Shown one piece after another: positions 8,841 through 17,469 of a stretch of DNA of 64,000 nt. Each line of letters begins with the position of its first letter. Within the stretch, counting starts at the first letter, position 1. The translations under genes and the position numbers were made by a program. Under the pieces are notes generated by a model that did no database searches, was not told where the DNA came from, and worked only from the letters and a program-made list of their open reading frames with translations. Source of the DNA: Lachnospiraceae bacterium (GTDB lineage Bacteria; Bacillota; Clostridia; Lachnospirales; Lachnospiraceae); assembly GCA_902363835.1 (NCBI GenBank), contig CABJBM010000010.1:124001-188000 (forward strand), read 5' to 3'.

Positions 8841-10121
8841 ATGGGAGTAGTAATGTATTTGATTAATAATGTTTTCAGCCAGGCTGTTTTCATTATTGGA
8901 ATTGTTGTGATTGCCGGTATGATGGCCCAAAAGAAAACCTGGGATCAGATCCTTCCCAGCGTGATTAAGACCATGATCGGGTTTACCATGATCAACGTAG
9001 GAGGACAGACCCTTGGCATGTCTCTGCTGCCTTTGCAGGGAATGATCACCAAGATATTCCGTATGCCGGCTGTGTCTGTGGATATCGGAGCTGCCCAAAG
9101 CGAAAGCCTTTCCGGAATTGGTACGGAAATGGCAATGATCTTTGCATTGGGCTTTCTGGTGAATCTTTTGCTTGCAAGATTTACCCGCTTTAAATATGTG
9201 CATTTATCGGCTCACGTATCCTTCTTTTACGCCGGATTAATTGCGGCACTGTTAAAATTCGGAACAAACCTGGCATTTGTGCCTCTGGTGGTCATTGGTT
9301 CCGTTTTACTAGGCACTTATATGACATTTTCCTGCGCTTATGTGGCAGTATTTATGAAAGAAGTAAAGGGCGGAGAGGGCTTTACCCTTGCCCATTCCAG
9401 TTCCGTTGGAATCCTGATTTCCTCTCTGCTTGCAAAAACCTTTGGAAATAAGGAAAATGACCTTGAAAACTTAAATATTCCCAAGAAGCTGAATTTCTTA
9501 AGGGAGATGACCATTTCCCTTACCATTGTTATGACGATTCTCTTTTTGATCATAAGCCTTATTTCCGGCCCGGCCTGGGCGCGGGAAAACATCACGGGCG
9601 GACAGGATATTGTTGTGTTCAGCTTTTTACGGGGACTGTCCTTTGGTATGTGGATTACAGTCATTATAACCGGTGTGAGAATGATGCTTTCTGAGATCAT
9701 TTCCGCATTCCACGGCATTGCCAATAAGATTATCCCAAATTCCATTCCTGGGCTGGATATTCCGCTGCTGTTCCCCAATTATCCCAATTCCGTAATATTG
9801 GGCTTTCTCACCAGCCTGATCGCCGGGTTGATCGGCATGATGATCCTGGGATTTGTCAATTACCCGGTTGTAGTATTTCCGGCTTTGATTCCAACCTTTT
9901 TTACCGGTGCGGTAACAGCTATTTTCGGAAATGCCCACGGCGGACGCAGGGGCGCTATTATCGGCTCCTTTGTAAACGGTCTGATCCTTATTTTCGGGCA
10001 GGCCCTGCTTCTTCCTATGATCGGGACCTATGCGCCTATTATGCGTATTTTAAGTGAGACGGATTATTCTTTCTACGGTCCCATTTTAGGCTGGGTGCTT
10101 AGGCTGTTCGGAGGCGTCTGA
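8841..10121 (+). CDS. PTS EIIC subunit, SgaT/UlaA (ascorbate) family
   Basis: 426 residues, highly hydrophobic with about 10-12 membrane segments. SgaT/UlaA-like traits include NNVFSQAVFIIGIVVIAGM at the start, a central GGQTLGMSLLPLQGMI and a C-terminal FGNAHGGRRGAIIGSF. It would import and phosphorylate a substrate together with the EIIB upstream; the family includes L-ascorbate transporters, but many members carry unknown substrates. The operon here lacks the ascorbate-6-phosphate lactonase and ula aldolase genes, so ascorbate is not assured. The stop overlaps the next gene start (ATGA). Confidence 0.88.
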   Translation: MGVVMYLINNVFSQAVFIIGIVVIAGMMAQKKTWDQILPSVIKTMIGFTMINVGGQTLGMSLLPLQGMITKIFRMPAVSVDIGAAQSESLSGIGTEMAMIFALGFLVNLLLARFTRFKYVHLSAHVSFFYAGLIAALLKFGTNLAFVPLVVIGSVLLGTYMTFSCAYVAVFMKEVKGGEGFTLAHSSSVGILISSLLAKTFGNKENDLENLNIPKKLNFLREMTISLTIVMTILFLIISLISGPAWARENITGGQDIVVFSFLRGLSFGMWITVIITGVRMMLSEIISAFHGIANKIIPNSIPGLDIPLLFPNYPNSVILGFLTSLIAGLIGMMILGFVNYPVVVFPALIPTFFTGAVTAIFGNAHGGRRGAIIGSFVNGLILIFGQALLLPMIGTYAPIMRILSETDYSFYGPILGWVLRLFGGV

Positions 10122-10819
10122 TGAAGAATCTGGTGTTTTATCTTACACTGCATTATCCGGATAGGGAAACCTTTTTTCAGATTCTGGAGCTGTTGGATAA
10201 GGAAAATGCCGGTTACGTTGAGATCGGTATTCCTGTTTCCGATCCATATATAGACGGAGGGGTGATCCGGCAGACCCACAAGGAGGTTTTGGAGAAAGGC
10301 CTGACAAAAGGGGAGGTGGTACATACCCTGGAGGAGATCCGCAGGCGTTTTGCCTTTAAAGTGGTATTAATGACTTATAAGGAAGGCGTGGAGCATTTTT
10401 GTCTTTCCGATGTTCCGAAGAATCTATACGATGGTTTCCTGTGTGTTGACGGGGAATATCAGGCCGGGTCTTTCCCTAACCAGATTGCTGTTTTAGGACA
10501 GTCTCTTGACCGCGGGGAAATAACAAAGGCTCTTAAGCATAATGAATTATTTGCCTATGTTGTTTCAGGGCAAGGGAAGACCGGTTCCTTTAACAAGCTT
10601 CCTGAGGAATATGTGGAAGTTGTGAAGAAAGTGAAATCTGTTTCAAAAATACCGGCCTACGTGGGCTTTGGAATAAAGTCCGCCGAAGATGTAAAGGAAG
10701 TCATGAAACATGGTGCTGATGGCGCCATAATAGGCACTGAATTTATAAAGCAATATCAACTTGGGGGCATGGAAGCTTTAAACGCTTATCTGGAGGAGTT
10801 AAAGAAAGCGGCTGCATAA
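10121..10819 (+). CDS. TrpA-like TIM-barrel protein in a PTS operon
   Basis: 232 residues, somewhat shorter than typical TrpA (about 265). The active-site region VEIGIPVSDPYIDGGVIRQ retains the positions of the catalytic Glu and Asp of tryptophan synthase alpha (Glu49 and Asp60 in Salmonella numbering). The phosphate-binding end (AYVGFGIKSAEDVKEVMKHG, then GADGAIIGTEFI) is also kept. Loop 6 reads YVVSGQGKTGS rather than SRxGVTG. There is no trpB or other trp gene nearby; it is translationally coupled to a PTS permease. It may cleave the imported phosphorylated compound in a retro-aldol-like reaction releasing glyceraldehyde 3-phosphate, which is inference only. An intrinsic terminator follows. 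Confidence 0.85.
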   Translation: MKNLVFYLTLHYPDRETFFQILELLDKENAGYVEIGIPVSDPYIDGGVIRQTHKEVLEKGLTKGEVVHTLEEIRRRFAFKVVLMTYKEGVEHFCLSDVPKNLYDGFLCVDGEYQAGSFPNQIAVLGQSLDRGEITKALKHNELFAYVVSGQGKTGSFNKLPEEYVEVVKKVKSVSKIPAYVGFGIKSAEDVKEVMKHGADGAIIGTEFIKQYQLGGMEALNAYLEELKKAAA

Positions 10820-10892
10820 GCTGGTTTTCCAGTCTGCTTCAATGGCAAGGGGAGTGTTATAATAGAAGCAGAGAAATAATAGATTAAACAGG

Positions 10893-10937
10893 CCGCTGTT
10901 TTTCTGACCATTGATCAGGAAAACAGCGGATTTTTTA
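10893..10937 (+). terminator. Intrinsic terminator of the PTS-trpA-like operon
   Basis: CCGCTGTTTT-CTGA pairs with TCAG-AAAACAGCGG and is followed by ATTTTTTAA. Confidence 0.85.
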
Positions 10938-10955
10938 ATTTCTCTTGATTTATGA

Positions 10956-10984
10956 TTGACATTTATTACGAAATTAAATATATT
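10956..10984 (+). promoter_or_regulatory. Promoter of marR-SDR operon
   Basis: TTGACA, a 17-bp spacer and TATATT, about 45 bp upstream of the MarR start codon. Confidence 0.7.
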
Positions 10985-11016
10985 ACTATTATAATATAAT
11001 ACGAAAGTCGTAATAA
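10963..11016 (+). promoter_or_regulatory. Candidate MarR operator(s)
   Basis: TACGA-AAG-TCGTA (11000-11012) is a compact palindrome just downstream of the -10 box. Its outer flank TCGTAATAA (11008-11016) is also the exact reverse complement of TTATTACGA (10963-10971), which lies in the promoter spacer. Placement suits autorepression by the MarR protein. Confidence 0.5.
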
Positions 11017-11029
11017 AAGGAGTGGCCGC

Positions 11030-11509
11030 ATGAAAGACCAAATAACCGAGGAAGAAATAAGGGGTATAGACAAGGTTTGGCATGAGCTTATCTTTTCCAT
11101 GCAAAAGACAAATGAAGAGCTATGGAAGGATCAACTGGAGGGCGTGTCAACCATTGAGATCAGCATACTCAGTATCATTGAACGGAATCCTGATGTCATC
11201 CTGAAGGAAATCGCAGAAATATTGGGAATACCGGGAAGTACGCTCACCAGCGCCGTTGACCGATTGGAAAAGCGGGGCCTGCTGATACGGATGATCAGCA
11301 AAAGGGACCGGCGGTCATTTGGACTGGGACTGACGGAAGAGGGCAGAGAGGTCCAGCTGGAGCACCGGGAGAGAGAAAAGGTTTTATGGGAAAGAGTATT
11401 GGGATCCTATGAAACCTCTGCTGAGCGCAGAGAACTGGTCCGTCTTTTGGAGATTTTGGCAAAGAACGTGAACAGGCCTTCAAGGGAGGACGGCAAGGAT
11501 GGAGAATAA
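11030..11509 (+). CDS. MarR-family transcriptional regulator
   Basis: 159 residues with a central winged helix (LKEIAEILGIPGSTLTSAVD, then RLEKRGLLIRMISKRDRRSF) and the D/R-rich wing typical of MarR proteins. A ribosome-binding site (AAAAGGAG) precedes the ATG. The gene overlaps the following dehydrogenase by 11 bp, so the two form an operon, and the promoter contains inverted repeats fit for autoregulation. The inducer is unknown. Confidence 0.9.
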   Translation: MKDQITEEEIRGIDKVWHELIFSMQKTNEELWKDQLEGVSTIEISILSIIERNPDVILKEIAEILGIPGSTLTSAVDRLEKRGLLIRMISKRDRRSFGLGLTEEGREVQLEHREREKVLWERVLGSYETSAERRELVRLLEILAKNVNRPSREDGKDGE

Positions 11510-12311
11510 AACAGCGGTGATAACAGGTGCAACAAGCGGAATCGGAGCGGCTTATGCCCATAAATTCGGGGAACTGGGATATGATCTTGTCATAACAGGG
11601 AGACGAAAGGAAGCAATCGAGAAAGTCGCGGCCCTTATTCGGGAAAAATACCATGTAAGGGTAGAGGTGATCCTGTCGGAGCTTTCTCAGGCGGAAGGAG
11701 TTAGCAAAGTCACGGAATCCATAAAAGGAAAGAAGATTGAGGTTCTCGTCAATAATGCGGGATTTGGAGCAGCCGGACTTTACCAGAGATCTGATCTGAC
11801 TGTGATGGAGGAGCTTGCAAATGTAAATGTGGCGGCTCCGCTGAAACTGATCCATGCAGTGCTGCCGGGAATGGTGGAACGAGGCAGCGGAACCATTATC
11901 AATATATCCTCTGAGGGTGTTTTTATGATCGTGCCTGGTAATGCCGTTTATTCCGGAGTTAAGGCTTTTTTAAAGATTTTCACAGAAGGACTGCATATGG
12001 ATCTTATGGGAACAGGGGTAAAGGTGATGGCTGTTTGCCCGGGATTAACGCATACGGATTTTCATGAGAAGATGGGAATGGAAAAAGAGCGGCAGGTGGA
12101 CAGAGGTCCGGTCAAATGGATGTCACCGGAAGAAGTGGTGAATCTTTCGTTAAAGGATTTAGAGAAGGGGAGAATCATCAGCATTCCAGGATTACATACT
12201 AAAATGCTCACCCGCTTTTTAGGTGTGATCCCAAGGAAAGGCTATTATAAATTCATGTATGGGTTCAGCCAGAAGAATTTTAAAAGAAAAACGGAGCAGG
12301 TCAAAAAATAG
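11499..12311 (+). CDS. Short-chain dehydrogenase/reductase (SDR)
   Basis: 270 residues, classical SDR. NAD(P)-binding TGATSGIG near residue 10, structural NNAGFG near 87, and the catalytic YSGVK (Tyr151, Lys155) with an upstream ISSEG serine are visible. A basic residue pattern (TGRRKEAIE) after beta-2 suggests NADP(H) preference. It most resembles the DltE/YqjQ-type subgroup with C-terminal extension. Cytosolic oxidoreductase of unknown substrate, controlled with the MarR regulator upstream. Confidence 0.88.
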   Translation: MENKTAVITGATSGIGAAYAHKFGELGYDLVITGRRKEAIEKVAALIREKYHVRVEVILSELSQAEGVSKVTESIKGKKIEVLVNNAGFGAAGLYQRSDLTVMEELANVNVAAPLKLIHAVLPGMVERGSGTIINISSEGVFMIVPGNAVYSGVKAFLKIFTEGLHMDLMGTGVKVMAVCPGLTHTDFHEKMGMEKERQVDRGPVKWMSPEEVVNLSLKDLEKGRIISIPGLHTKMLTRFLGVIPRKGYYKFMYGFSQKNFKRKTEQVKK

Positions 12312-12340
12312 TTGACAATAAGTGAATGATCATTTATTAT
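12312..12340 (+). promoter_or_regulatory. Promoter of tetR gene
   Basis: TTGACA, a 17-bp spacer and TATTAT. The operator palindrome lies within the spacer and runs into the -10 box. Confidence 0.7.
12319..12336 (+). promoter_or_regulatory. TetR operator copy 1 (tetR promoter)
   Basis: TAAGTGAATGATCATTTA, with a perfect AATGATCATT core at 12325-12334. It overlaps the promoter spacer and -10, as expected for a repressor site. An 18-bp site matching at 17 positions, on the other strand, lies before lon. Confidence 0.65.
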
Positions 12341-12360
12341 AGAGACATAGAGGTGATGGC

Positions 12361-12924
12361 ATGAGAAAAAAAGACGACGAAAAGGTGAAAAGCATTAAAG
12401 AAGCGGTAATCAAGCTGATCCTGCAGGAGGGCTTCCATGGCACTTCTGTCTCTAAAATCGCAAAGATGGCAGGGGTTTCGCCGGCTACGGTTTATATCTA
12501 CTTTGAGAACAAAGAAGATATGCTGCACGATATTTACCTGGAATACTCGGAAGAAATCTATGATTATATATTAGACAGCGTAAGACGGGATATGGAAGGA
12601 CGGCAGCAGATCGAGGTGCTCATCCGAAGCTACTATAATTATATATTGGAGAACCAGGAAATCTTCAGCTTTGTGGAGCAATTTTCCAATTGCCCTTCAT
12701 TAGCCAACAACTGCTCCGGGAAAAGAGGTATTTGCAATATTTACAGCCTGATGTCGGAGATGAAGAGGAGCAACCTCATAAAGAATTACAAAGAAGATAA
12801 TCTGCTGGCTATTATTTTTCAGCCGGTGAAAGCGATTGCCGTTGATAACCGCAAAAACGAAGCACAAAAAGAGGATCTGCTGCAGGAGATGATTCAAATC
12901 ATACAGAATGCAATACTGCGGTAA
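12361..12924 (+). CDS. TetR/AcrR-family transcriptional regulator
   Basis: 187 residues. The N-terminal helix-turn-helix is seen as VIKLILQEGFHGTSVSKIAK followed by VSPATVYIYFENKEDML (residues about 15-60); the C-terminal ligand domain is unassigned. It lies directly downstream of a palindromic operator and 113 bp upstream of lon, whose leader holds a second nearly identical operator, so it probably controls itself and lon. The C-terminal half contains Cys residues (NCPSLANNCSGKRGIC) that could take part in sensing, which is inference. Confidence 0.9.
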   Translation: MRKKDDEKVKSIKEAVIKLILQEGFHGTSVSKIAKMAGVSPATVYIYFENKEDMLHDIYLEYSEEIYDYILDSVRRDMEGRQQIEVLIRSYYNYILENQEIFSFVEQFSNCPSLANNCSGKRGICNIYSLMSEMKRSNLIKNYKEDNLLAIIFQPVKAIAVDNRKNEAQKEDLLQEMIQIIQNAILR

Positions 12925-12933
12925 GTTTTATAA

Positions 12934-12974
12934 GCGGGATTCTTTTGTGAAACCATTCCACAAAAGAATCCCGC
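12934..12974 (+). repeat. Perfect 16-bp inverted repeat between tetR and lon
   Basis: GCGGGATTCTTTTGTG (12934-12949) and its exact complement (12959-12974) flank a 9-nt loop. It could end tetR transcription, but it is followed by a run of A rather than T, so it may instead be an mRNA-stability hairpin. Confidence 0.5.
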
Positions 12975-12991
12975 AAAAAAAGATACTATAT

Positions 12992-13009
12992 TAAATGAAC
13001 ATTCACTTA
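12992..13009 (-). promoter_or_regulatory. TetR operator copy 2 (lon leader)
   Basis: The minus-strand reading is TAAGTGAATGTTCATTTA, identical to the tetR operator at 17 of 18 positions. It lies 28 bp before the lon start and just downstream of a TACTAT -10-like box (12984-12989). Confidence 0.65.
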
Positions 13010-13036
13010 AGGACTACGCACAGAAAGGATAAAACT

Positions 13037-15457
13037 ATGATAAATAATTATAGTGATCACATAGGAATCGTTTTCCCAATATCCAATAAAGTTTTATTGC
13101 CGGACGTCGTAACCACGGTTCGTTTGGAAGCTCTTGGCGAAGCACAGATGAAGTATTTAGAAGACGAAGAGGCTGTAAAAATAGCTTTGCCCCAGAAACA
13201 GAATTTTGGTAAAAACCCGAAGAAGGAAGAGGACTTTTACCGGACAGGCGTGATTTTTGAGGTCATGGGGCTGGATCAGTCGGAAAAAGAGATTCTGCTT
13301 TCCGTTAAGTTTAAGGACCGGGTCGATATAAAGGAGCTGCAGATAGAAAACGGCGTTATATATGCCCAATTTGAGCTCAGTCCGGATCATGAGGATCTAA
13401 ATGAAAAGAGCAGGGAAGAAATGCTCGGCTATATCAAGAACGTTACCAGCGAGATAAGCGCCAAATTTTCAGGTGGAGAGCAGTACCAGAGAGTTGTCAA
13501 TGAGTTTAAGGACTTAAATTCCATCATCGTATATCTGTCTCAATTTCTTCAGATACCAAATGAGGAAAGATATGAACTGCTGGAAATGCAGTCCTTAAAA
13601 GGCAGAAGCCTCCGTTTTCTGGATTATTTGCTGAAGCAAAAGGAAATGATAGAATTGCAGATGCAGATTTCCGAGAAATTCTCTGAGAAAGCCAACCGGT
13701 ATTACAGGGAGTCCGTGCTCAGGGAACAGTTAAAGGCCATTCAGGAAGAGTTAAATGAGGGCAAAGAGGAGACAGAGAAAAAAGAGACGGATTATTTAAG
13801 CAGGATCGAAGAGGCAGGAATGCCGCCTGAGATAAAAGAAGCTGCTCTTGAAGAACTGGAAAAACTGGAAGATCAGGGGCCTAACAAACTGGATTACAAC
13901 GTGATCCGCAATTACTTAGATCTCCTGGTTCAGCTTCCCTGGAAAAAGGAAGAGGCAAAAGACATTGATCTTGACGAGGCAAGACGGATTCTGGATGAAC
14001 AGCATTACGGGCTAAAAAAGGTAAAGGACAGGATCATTCAGCATCTTGCAGTCATGCAGTTAAACAAGGATAAAAAGGGTTCCATTCTGCTCCTTGTAGG
14101 CCCGCCTGGAACCGGCAAGACAAGCCTTGGAAAAAGCGTTGCAGAGGCCCTTGGCAGAAAGTATATCCGTTTAAGCCTGGGCGGTATCCGGGATGAATCG
14201 GAGATCAGAGGCCACAGGAGAACTTATGTGGGAGCCATGCCGGGAAGGATCATCCAAAGCATCCGGAAGGCGGGAAAGACCAATCCTGTTATGGTGCTTG
14301 ATGAAGTGGATAAGATTATGTCCGGCGGTTTCAGTGGAGACCCGGCCAGCGCGCTTTTGGAGGTTCTTGATCCGGAACAGAACAACAGTTTTACAGATCA
14401 TTATCTGGATCTTCCTTACGATTTATCCGATGTCTTCTTTGTGGCAACAGCCAATTCCTTAGAAAGCATCCCAGGGCCGCTGTTAGACAGAATGGAGGTC
14501 ATCCAGATATCCAGCTATACCATGGATGAAAAATTCCATATCGGAAAGAATCATCTGATTCCGGCGGTCTTAAAAGAGCACGGATTAAATCCGGAGCAGC
14601 TGGTGATGGAGGATGAGGTATTGCAAAAGATCATCAGCGACTATACGCTGGAAGCCGGAGTCCGGGGGCTGAAAAAGCAGCTGTCCGGTCTGGCCAGAAT
14701 CGCAACAGAAAAGATCGTATCAAAGAAAGTAGAACTGCCTTTTGAAATCAAGGCAGAAGATTTGGAGGAATTCCTTGGCAGGCAGGTTTCCCGCCATGAC
14801 AAGGCTCAGCCGGACAATCCTCCGGGAGTGGTAACAGGCCTGGCCTGGACTCCGGTGGGTGGAGAAATCCTTTTCATAGAGGCAACCGATATGCCGGGAA
14901 GCGGAGCGGTCACATTGACCGGAAAGCTGGGAGATGTGATGAAGGAATCGGCTAAGATTTCCTTAAGCCTGTTAAAGTCCAGACTGCCTTTAAATGCTTT
15001 TGATTTTAAAGAAAAGGACCTTCATATCCATGTTCCCTCAGGAGCAGTTCCAAAGGATGGCCCTTCAGCCGGTATTGCATTATTTACTGCCCTGGCTTCT
15101 CTGGTTACGGGAAATAAGGTAGATTCCAGGCTTGCCATGACAGGAGAAATCACTCTGCGCGGAGCAGTTCTTCCCATCGGAGGTTTAAAAGAAAAGCTTC
15201 TGGGCGCTCAAAGAGCCGGAATAACCAGGGTTTTGATTCCAAAAGATAATGTAAGTGACTTAAAGGATGTGCCGGAAGAAGTGAAGAACCAGCTTACCAT
15301 TATACCGGTAGAAACTGTAGAAGATGTGCTAAAAGAGTCTTTGGGGATTTTTCTTCCGAGAATCGAACATGTATTTCTCCAAAAGGGAGGGAACGGATTA
15401 TTCTCCGAAGGATCAATCACACCACACAAAAATATGGAAAGAAAAGAGGTAATTTAA
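13037..15457 (+). CDS. lon: ATP-dependent endopeptidase Lon (LonA type)
   Basis: About 806 residues. N-terminal substrate-binding domain (1-200), coiled region, AAA+ module with Walker A GPPGTGKT (near residue 355) and Walker B VMVLDEVDK, and C-terminal protease domain with catalytic Ser in PKDGPSAG (near 676) and Lys in GGLKEK (near 719). It degrades misfolded and regulatory proteins in the cytosol. The frame opens at 12995, but that ATG lies inside the operator; the ATG at 13037 has AGAAAGG upstream and gives a normal LonA N-terminus. Transcription is likely controlled by the TetR protein upstream. The next gene starts at the base after the lon stop. Confidence 0.95.
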   Translation: MINNYSDHIGIVFPISNKVLLPDVVTTVRLEALGEAQMKYLEDEEAVKIALPQKQNFGKNPKKEEDFYRTGVIFEVMGLDQSEKEILLSVKFKDRVDIKELQIENGVIYAQFELSPDHEDLNEKSREEMLGYIKNVTSEISAKFSGGEQYQRVVNEFKDLNSIIVYLSQFLQIPNEERYELLEMQSLKGRSLRFLDYLLKQKEMIELQMQISEKFSEKANRYYRESVLREQLKAIQEELNEGKEETEKKETDYLSRIEEAGMPPEIKEAALEELEKLEDQGPNKLDYNVIRNYLDLLVQLPWKKEEAKDIDLDEARRILDEQHYGLKKVKDRIIQHLAVMQLNKDKKGSILLLVGPPGTGKTSLGKSVAEALGRKYIRLSLGGIRDESEIRGHRRTYVGAMPGRIIQSIRKAGKTNPVMVLDEVDKIMSGGFSGDPASALLEVLDPEQNNSFTDHYLDLPYDLSDVFFVATANSLESIPGPLLDRMEVIQISSYTMDEKFHIGKNHLIPAVLKEHGLNPEQLVMEDEVLQKIISDYTLEAGVRGLKKQLSGLARIATEKIVSKKVELPFEIKAEDLEEFLGRQVSRHDKAQPDNPPGVVTGLAWTPVGGEILFIEATDMPGSGAVTLTGKLGDVMKESAKISLSLLKSRLPLNAFDFKEKDLHIHVPSGAVPKDGPSAGIALFTALASLVTGNKVDSRLAMTGEITLRGAVLPIGGLKEKLLGAQRAGITRVLIPKDNVSDLKDVPEEVKNQLTIIPVETVEDVLKESLGIFLPRIEHVFLQKGGNGLFSEGSITPHKNMERKEVI

Positions 15458-15661
15458 ATGAAACTTTCAGTGACAAAGGATACTTTAATCGGTGAGGTTT
15501 TACAAGCGGATCAAACCACTGCTCCCTTCTTCTTTGAAATGGGAATGCACTGCCTGGGCTGTCCGGCATCTGCAGGAGAAACCCTGGAAGAGGCCTGCAT
15601 GGTCCACGGCGTTCCTGTAGAGGAACTGATTGATAAGTTAAACGCCCATATTTCAGAGTAA
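15458..15661 (+). CDS. DUF1858 (hybrid-cluster-associated redox disulfide) protein
   Basis: 67 residues. [20 protein letters not shown] with a CxxC and a third Cys, followed by HGVPVEELIDKLN, is the DUF1858/prismane-associated pattern. It begins immediately after the lon stop, so it is co-transcribed with lon. A close paralogue lies at 27603-27785 beside hydroxylamine reductase. A redox or disulfide role is presumed for the family. Confidence 0.85.
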   Translation: MKLSVTKDTLIGEVLQADQTTAPFFFEMGMHCLGCPASAGETLEEACMVHGVPVEELIDKLNAHISE

Positions 15662-15674
15662 TTGCTGTATGAAT

Positions 15675-15714
15675 AAAAAAAGGAAGGTGTCTTTATAAAG
15701 ATGCCTTCCTTTTT
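15675..15714. terminator. Bidirectional terminator between lon operon and DUF6483 gene
   Basis: GGAAGGTGTCTTTA pairs with TAAAGATGCCTTCC (one G-T pair), with an A-run on the left and TTTTT on the right, so it serves both converging transcripts. Confidence 0.85.
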
Positions 15715-15730
15715 GATGAATTAAGATTTT

Positions 15731-16120
15731 TTATTCAGAACCTCTTCCAAGAAGGGCCTCCGCCATGGCTTCATATCCATAAATCGATGACACATACTTT
15801 AATCCATCAACGATTTCAATTTTGGAAAACCCGCATTCTTCAAGAAATTTGGAATTTTTTTGATTTAAATACTCATAAAACATGAGCGCCATTTTGTAAT
15901 GCTCCATATCCTGGGCGTCCAGAACATCCAGCAATTGATTTTCCGCTTCATTGACTTTTCCGTCCTCAATGAGATTCAGAAGATCTTTATATGCTGATCC
16001 TGTTTCCTGATCCTTAAAATTCAGTTCTTCATTTTTCCCTAAATCAATGTGAAAAACCAGCTTCAGCAAAGTGGTCACCATTTCATGGATCACGCGCATG
16101 ATATAATCTTCTTCCAGCAT
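15731..16120 (-). CDS. DUF6483-like small cytosolic protein
   Basis: 129 residues from ATG at 16120, chosen because AAGGAG lies 8 bp upstream; an ATG at 16141 would contain that ribosome-binding site. The start MLEEDYIMRVIHEMVTTLLK is typical of DUF6483-like proteins of Lachnospiraceae as I recall them. The rest is helical and acidic, without membrane segments. Function unknown. It converges on the lon operon across a shared terminator. Confidence 0.6.
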   Translation of the reverse strand: MLEEDYIMRVIHEMVTTLLKLVFHIDLGKNEELNFKDQETGSAYKDLLNLIEDGKVNEAENQLLDVLDAQDMEHYKMALMFYEYLNQKNSKFLEECGFSKIEIVDGLKYVSSIYGYEAMAEALLGRGSE

Positions 16121-16344
16121 AAATTTCTCCTTTTTAACCATAGTTAATGAAAAGCATAAAAATGTTTTGATAGAAGATAATTTACCACAAATCTTAAAAA
16201 AAGTAAAACATATATTTAGCGGATGGAGGCGTCAGGCTGAGGGATAAAATCCTCTGCTATTGAAGCAGAAAGCAAAGTATGGTAAGCTGTTTCTTAAAAT
16301 GATGAGAAAAGTGCAAAGCAGAATAAAGCTCTGGGAGGCCGCGG

Positions 16345-17469
16345 ATGATAGAAACAGAATTGGCAAAAAAATTCATTGAACAAGTCACACAATATACAGA
16401 ATACAATATCAACATCATGAATGAGCAGGGCGTTATCATTGCCAGCAGGGATCCCAAACGGGTGGGAACCTTTCATGAGGTCGCCTATTATATTGTGACA
16501 GGAAGCGAGGACATGGTGGTCACCTCCGCTGAGGGGGATTATCCCGGCGTAAAGCCCGGAATCAACATGGTTATTAACATTGACGGCAGGCGGGAGGGGG
16601 TAGTGGGGATCACCGGAGTTCCGGGAGAGATAAAGCCCGTCGCCCTGATCACCAAAATGGCCATTGAAGCCATGCTGAAATACGAAAAGCAGCAGGAAGA
16701 GCTGAGGCGAAGAAGGAACCGGAAGGAGCATTTTACAAACCTTCTGATCCATGTGGAATATCCGGATCCCGGAGAGCTGCGGAACGTTGCAAAGCAGCTT
16801 AATTATTCGGAAAACATCATCCGGATCCCTATTCTTTGCAGGCTTGATGACATAAAGCCGGAACCGTTTCTGGACATGATCAAGAAGAGTCCAGGGCATG
16901 GGACGGAGGACATCAGCATTATCCTGGACAGAAGCCATATCCTTGTTTTCAAAACCATGCCGGAGCAGGAGCGTAAGGTATTTGCAGATTATAAATACAT
17001 GATTGCGGAATATTTAAGCACGGCTTTAAAATGGCTTCGGGAACAGGAGAAGAGCTGTAAATTTTACATCGGTTCCTTTCAGGAAAACTTTACCCAGTAT
17101 TACAATGCCTACCGGCACTGCAAATGGCTGGAGGAAAACGTGGATACCGGTTCCGCAGCCTTTTTTTATGATCATACGGGAAATTATGTCCGGTCCATTG
17201 TGCCGGTAAACGAGCTGCAGTGGATGTTCAATGTTTATGAAAAAGAGCTGAGTGAAGAATTTAAAAAGACATTTATGGAAATTGCCGGGGTTCTCATAAA
17301 GACAAATTATAATCTGGTGACAGCGTCAAAGGAGCTTTTTGTGCATAAGAACACGCTTTTGTACCGTTATAATAAGGTGAAGGATATCTTTAACATCAAT
17401 CCCCTGGAGTCTTCGTCAGACCGTTTTTTCATGGAAACTTTTTATACTTTTTTAAGAAGAGAACACTAG
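16345..17469 (+). CDS. cdaR: CdaR-family sugar-diacid regulator
   Basis: 374 residues. Residues 1-135 form the putative sugar-diacid recognition domain (LAKKFIEQVTQYTEYNINIM, then GVIIASRDPKRVGTFHEVAY). The C-terminus holds a PucR/CdaR helix-turn-helix (NYNLVTASKELFVHKNTLLY). In E. coli CdaR activates glucarate, galactarate and glycerate genes. Here it precedes a GntP-type permease and glycerate kinase, an arrangement I recall as common in Firmicutes. A 21-bp palindrome directly after its stop is a likely operator for the downstream genes. Confidence 0.9.
   Translation: MIETELAKKFIEQVTQYTEYNINIMNEQGVIIASRDPKRVGTFHEVAYYIVTGSEDMVVTSAEGDYPGVKPGINMVINIDGRREGVVGITGVPGEIKPVALITKMAIEAMLKYEKQQEELRRRRNRKEHFTNLLIHVEYPDPGELRNVAKQLNYSENIIRIPILCRLDDIKPEPFLDMIKKSPGHGTEDISIILDRSHILVFKTMPEQERKVFADYKYMIAEYLSTALKWLREQEKSCKFYIGSFQENFTQYYNAYRHCKWLEENVDTGSAAFFYDHTGNYVRSIVPVNELQWMFNVYEKELSEEFKKTFMEIAGVLIKTNYNLVTASKELFVHKNTLLYRYNKVKDIFNINPLESSSDRFFMETFYTFLRREH

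Noticed and set aside
10121..10819. Assignment as the biosynthetic trpA of the organism
   Set aside because: No trp genes nearby and coupling to a PTS permease; loop 6 differs from TrpA.
12995..13036. Earlier ATG for lon at 12995
   Set aside because: It lies inside the palindromic operator and lacks a ribosome-binding site; the ATG at 13037 has one and gives a normal Lon N-terminus.
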